From positions 1 through 6,258 of the forward strand of contig JADGQN010000287.1 in the NCBI GenBank assembly GCA_017881765.1: a stretch of 6,258 bases of DNA, read 5' to 3'. Both the position numbers and the translations under genes were made by a program. The first letter of the stretch is position 1. Every line of letters begins with the position of its first letter. Origin of the DNA: Syntrophobacterales bacterium. Lineage in GTDB: Bacteria > Desulfobacterota > Syntrophorhabdia > Syntrophorhabdales > WCHB1-27. Of this stretch, positions 5,144-6,258 are shown piece by piece. Below the pieces are notes generated by a model that saw only the letters and a list, made by a program, of their open reading frames with translations, ran no database searches and was not told where the DNA came from.

Positions 5144-5940
5144 AGATTCTCTTCTCGAGCGGAACACTTTACCAGTGGCCCCTTAAGGAGACTTTTTTAC
5201 TAGCCAAAGAAGCAGGCTTTGATGGCTGCGACCTTGTCGTAAACAGATCCCTCGATGACCCTCATTTCAAAGAAAGGATGCAAGAGGCCCTGGCAATCCT
5301 GCCGGCCTACTCTCTCCATGTGCCTTTCACCAGGCTTGCGATATGGGGGACGCAGGTAAGAGCACTTGCGCGCAGCGTCCAGACAGCTAGAGAGCTGGGT
5401 ATACGTCTCGTTAATTTCCACCCGCCTTCATGGTTTCACCACGAGATAACGTTTTACCGTTGGTTCAGAAAGGTGCATGATTTCCAAAAGGAGCTTGACT
5501 GCCAGGATGTGCTCCTGGCCATAGAGAACATGCCTTTAATCGGAAAGCGACTGAAGCTTGCTCCTTACGTGCTCAACGATTACCAGGATCTCTTGGAGTT
5601 CGGCATCAAAAAGAATCTTTACTTCACCTTCGACACGACCCACATTGGGACTTTCGACCTTGACCCGGTGGTATCGTTTCTCAGCTTCTACAAAACAGAA
5701 AGGCTTAAGAATGTGCACCTGAGCGACTCCACGGCTGCGGAGAGCCACCTGTTTCCGGGGAGGGGAGCGTTGCCCATTGCGCGCCTCCTCAACACCATGC
5801 GGAGGGTCGGATACGACGACTTGGTTACGCTGGAGGTCGCACCCCAGGAACTCCCCGTTACCAAAGAATGGCTTGTGAGGATGATGCGGTATGCTGCCTC
5901 ATTTATGAGGATGCATCTGGTTCAGGAGGAGCATGGCTAA
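5140..5940 (+). CDS. Sugar phosphate isomerase/epimerase-like TIM-barrel protein (AP endonuclease 2 superfamily)
   Basis: A 266-residue protein of the xylose-isomerase-like/AP_endonuc_2 fold, a family that includes endonuclease IV, sugar and inosose isomerases or dehydratases. Metal-site residues occur at the expected strand ends: H60 (SLHVPF), H94 (NFHPP), E129 (AIEN), D165 and H168 (FDTTH), H193 and D196 (VHLSD), H203 with PGRG (206-209), and E232 (LEVAP). The repeated His/Asp/Glu pattern points to an intact divalent-metal centre. The exact reaction cannot be read from the sequence. Endonuclease IV itself is unlikely, as the characteristic motifs of that enzyme are not obvious. It begins in the M24 stop codon (ATGA overlap) with no clear Shine-Dalgarno, so it probably relies on coupled translation, and its last codons carry the radA ribosome site. 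The downstream neighbour is a DNA-repair gene, so a nucleic-acid role cannot be excluded. Confidence 0.85.
   Translation: MKILFSSGTLYQWPLKETFLLAKEAGFDGCDLVVNRSLDDPHFKERMQEALAILPAYSLHVPFTRLAIWGTQVRALARSVQTARELGIRLVNFHPPSWFHHEITFYRWFRKVHDFQKELDCQDVLLAIENMPLIGKRLKLAPYVLNDYQDLLEFGIKKNLYFTFDTTHIGTFDLDPVVSFLSFYKTERLKNVHLSDSTAAESHLFPGRGALPIARLLNTMRRVGYDDLVTLEVAPQELPVTKEWLVRMMRYAASFMRMHLVQEEHG
5924..5929 (+). promoter_or_regulatory. Ribosome-binding site of radA, inside the upstream coding sequence
   Basis: AGGAGG lies within the last codons of the TIM-barrel gene, only 3 bases before the ATG at 5933. The spacing is shorter than usual, but the site supports this start, which also gives the canonical RadA N-terminus. 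Confidence 0.6.
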
Positions 5941-6258
5941 GATCAAGCAAACCTTTATTTGCGACGCATGTGGCTACGAAACATACAAGTGGATGGGGAA
6001 GTGTCCCAGGTGCGCTGCATGGGACACCATTAAAGAGATCAAGCTGGAACAGGAAGGTGAAAAGAGGCAGGACAGGAAATTTGCCGTTACCCTGGGAGAC
6101 GAGGACGTCGAAGAGGAGCGCTTACTTCTGGACATGGTGGAAATGGATCGGGTTCTGGGGGGCGGTCTCACCAAGGGCTCCTCGATATTACTCGGAGGGG
6201 ACCCCGGCATAGGTAAGACTACCTTGTGTTTCGAGATTGCCGCCCGTGTGGTAGTCGA
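5933..6258 (+). CDS. radA: DNA repair protein RadA (Sms), 3'-truncated by the window edge
   Basis: RecA-like ATPase that promotes branch migration and processing of recombination intermediates in bacteria. The first 108 residues are visible. They carry the N-terminal C4 zinc finger of RadA (C10, C13, C24, C27, in the pattern CDACGY...GKCPRC), then a short linker, the RVLGGGL block (73-79) that precedes the ATPase core, and the Walker A motif GDPGIGKTT (89-97). RadA usually has about 450 residues with a Lon-like C-terminal domain, which would lie beyond the window. The start overlaps the preceding gene's end by 8 bases. Its presence as the distal gene of a dch-led operon is unusual and may reflect read-through rather than function; an internal promoter is possible, but none is clear. 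Confidence 0.96.
   Translation, partial: MAKIKQTFICDACGYETYKWMGKCPRCAAWDTIKEIKLEQEGEKRQDRKFAVTLGDEDVEEERLLLDMVEMDRVLGGGLTKGSSILLGGDPGIGKTTLCFEIAARVVV

Noticed and set aside
4520..5167. 215-codon - strand open frame opposite the M24 and TIM-barrel genes
   Set aside because: It is antisense to conserved metal-ligand motifs and has no domain signature of its own.
5868..6212. 114-codon + strand frame across the TIM-barrel/radA junction
   Set aside because: It is out of frame with both flanking genes, which have strong family motifs, and its product is low in complexity.

Overview
The window is protein-coding on the + strand throughout and looks like a chromosomal segment from a strictly anaerobic, aromatic-degrading bacterium. 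Its core is the three-enzyme modified beta-oxidation of the class II or class I benzoyl-CoA pathway: cyclohexa-1,5-diene-1-carbonyl-CoA hydratase (dch/bamR), 6-hydroxycyclohex-1-ene-1-carbonyl-CoA dehydrogenase (had/bamQ) and the ring-opening 6-oxocyclohex-1-ene-1-carbonyl-CoA hydrolase (oah/bamA). That set, the moderate GC content and the gene style suggest a deltaproteobacterial (Desulfobacterota) syntroph or respirer of the Syntrophorhabdus, Syntrophus or Geobacter kind. The taxonomic call is inference from family knowledge; no search was run.

Layout. Bases 2-499 hold the C-terminal two thirds of a short-chain dehydrogenase/reductase (SDR). It is followed after 59 bp by had (559-1668) and after 35 bp by oah (1704-2852). 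A strong intrinsic terminator (2874-2899) closes this first unit. The gap 2853-3191 contains no convincing gene. It is rich in secondary structure: a small GAAA-capped hairpin, then a ~161-bp element bounded by long imperfect inverted repeats with nested hairpins and a 10-bp tandem repeat, ending only 8 bases before the dch ribosome-binding site. The second unit is dch (3192-3962), an M24-fold metallopeptidase-like protein (3959-5143), an AP-endonuclease-2/sugar-isomerase-type TIM-barrel protein (5140-5940) and the start of radA (5933 to the window edge). All of its junctions overlap by 4 or 8 bases, so the genes are probably co-transcribed and translationally coupled.

How the genes work together. 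Dch hydrates the dienoyl-CoA made by benzoyl-CoA reductase (not in this window). Had oxidises the resulting alcohol with NAD+, and Oah adds water and cleaves the ring to give 3-hydroxypimelyl-CoA. The SDR upstream of had could oxidise that 3-hydroxyacyl-CoA, but this is a guess from position. The M24-like protein and the TIM-barrel protein have no obvious place in the pathway, and radA is a housekeeping recombination/repair gene.

The points most worth a second look are: the structured inverted-repeat element in front of dch; a terminator-like hairpin with a T run inside the first 35 codons of the M24 gene, which could make expression beyond dch depend on translation; and the loss of two usually conserved histidines in the M24 protein although all five metal ligands are kept.
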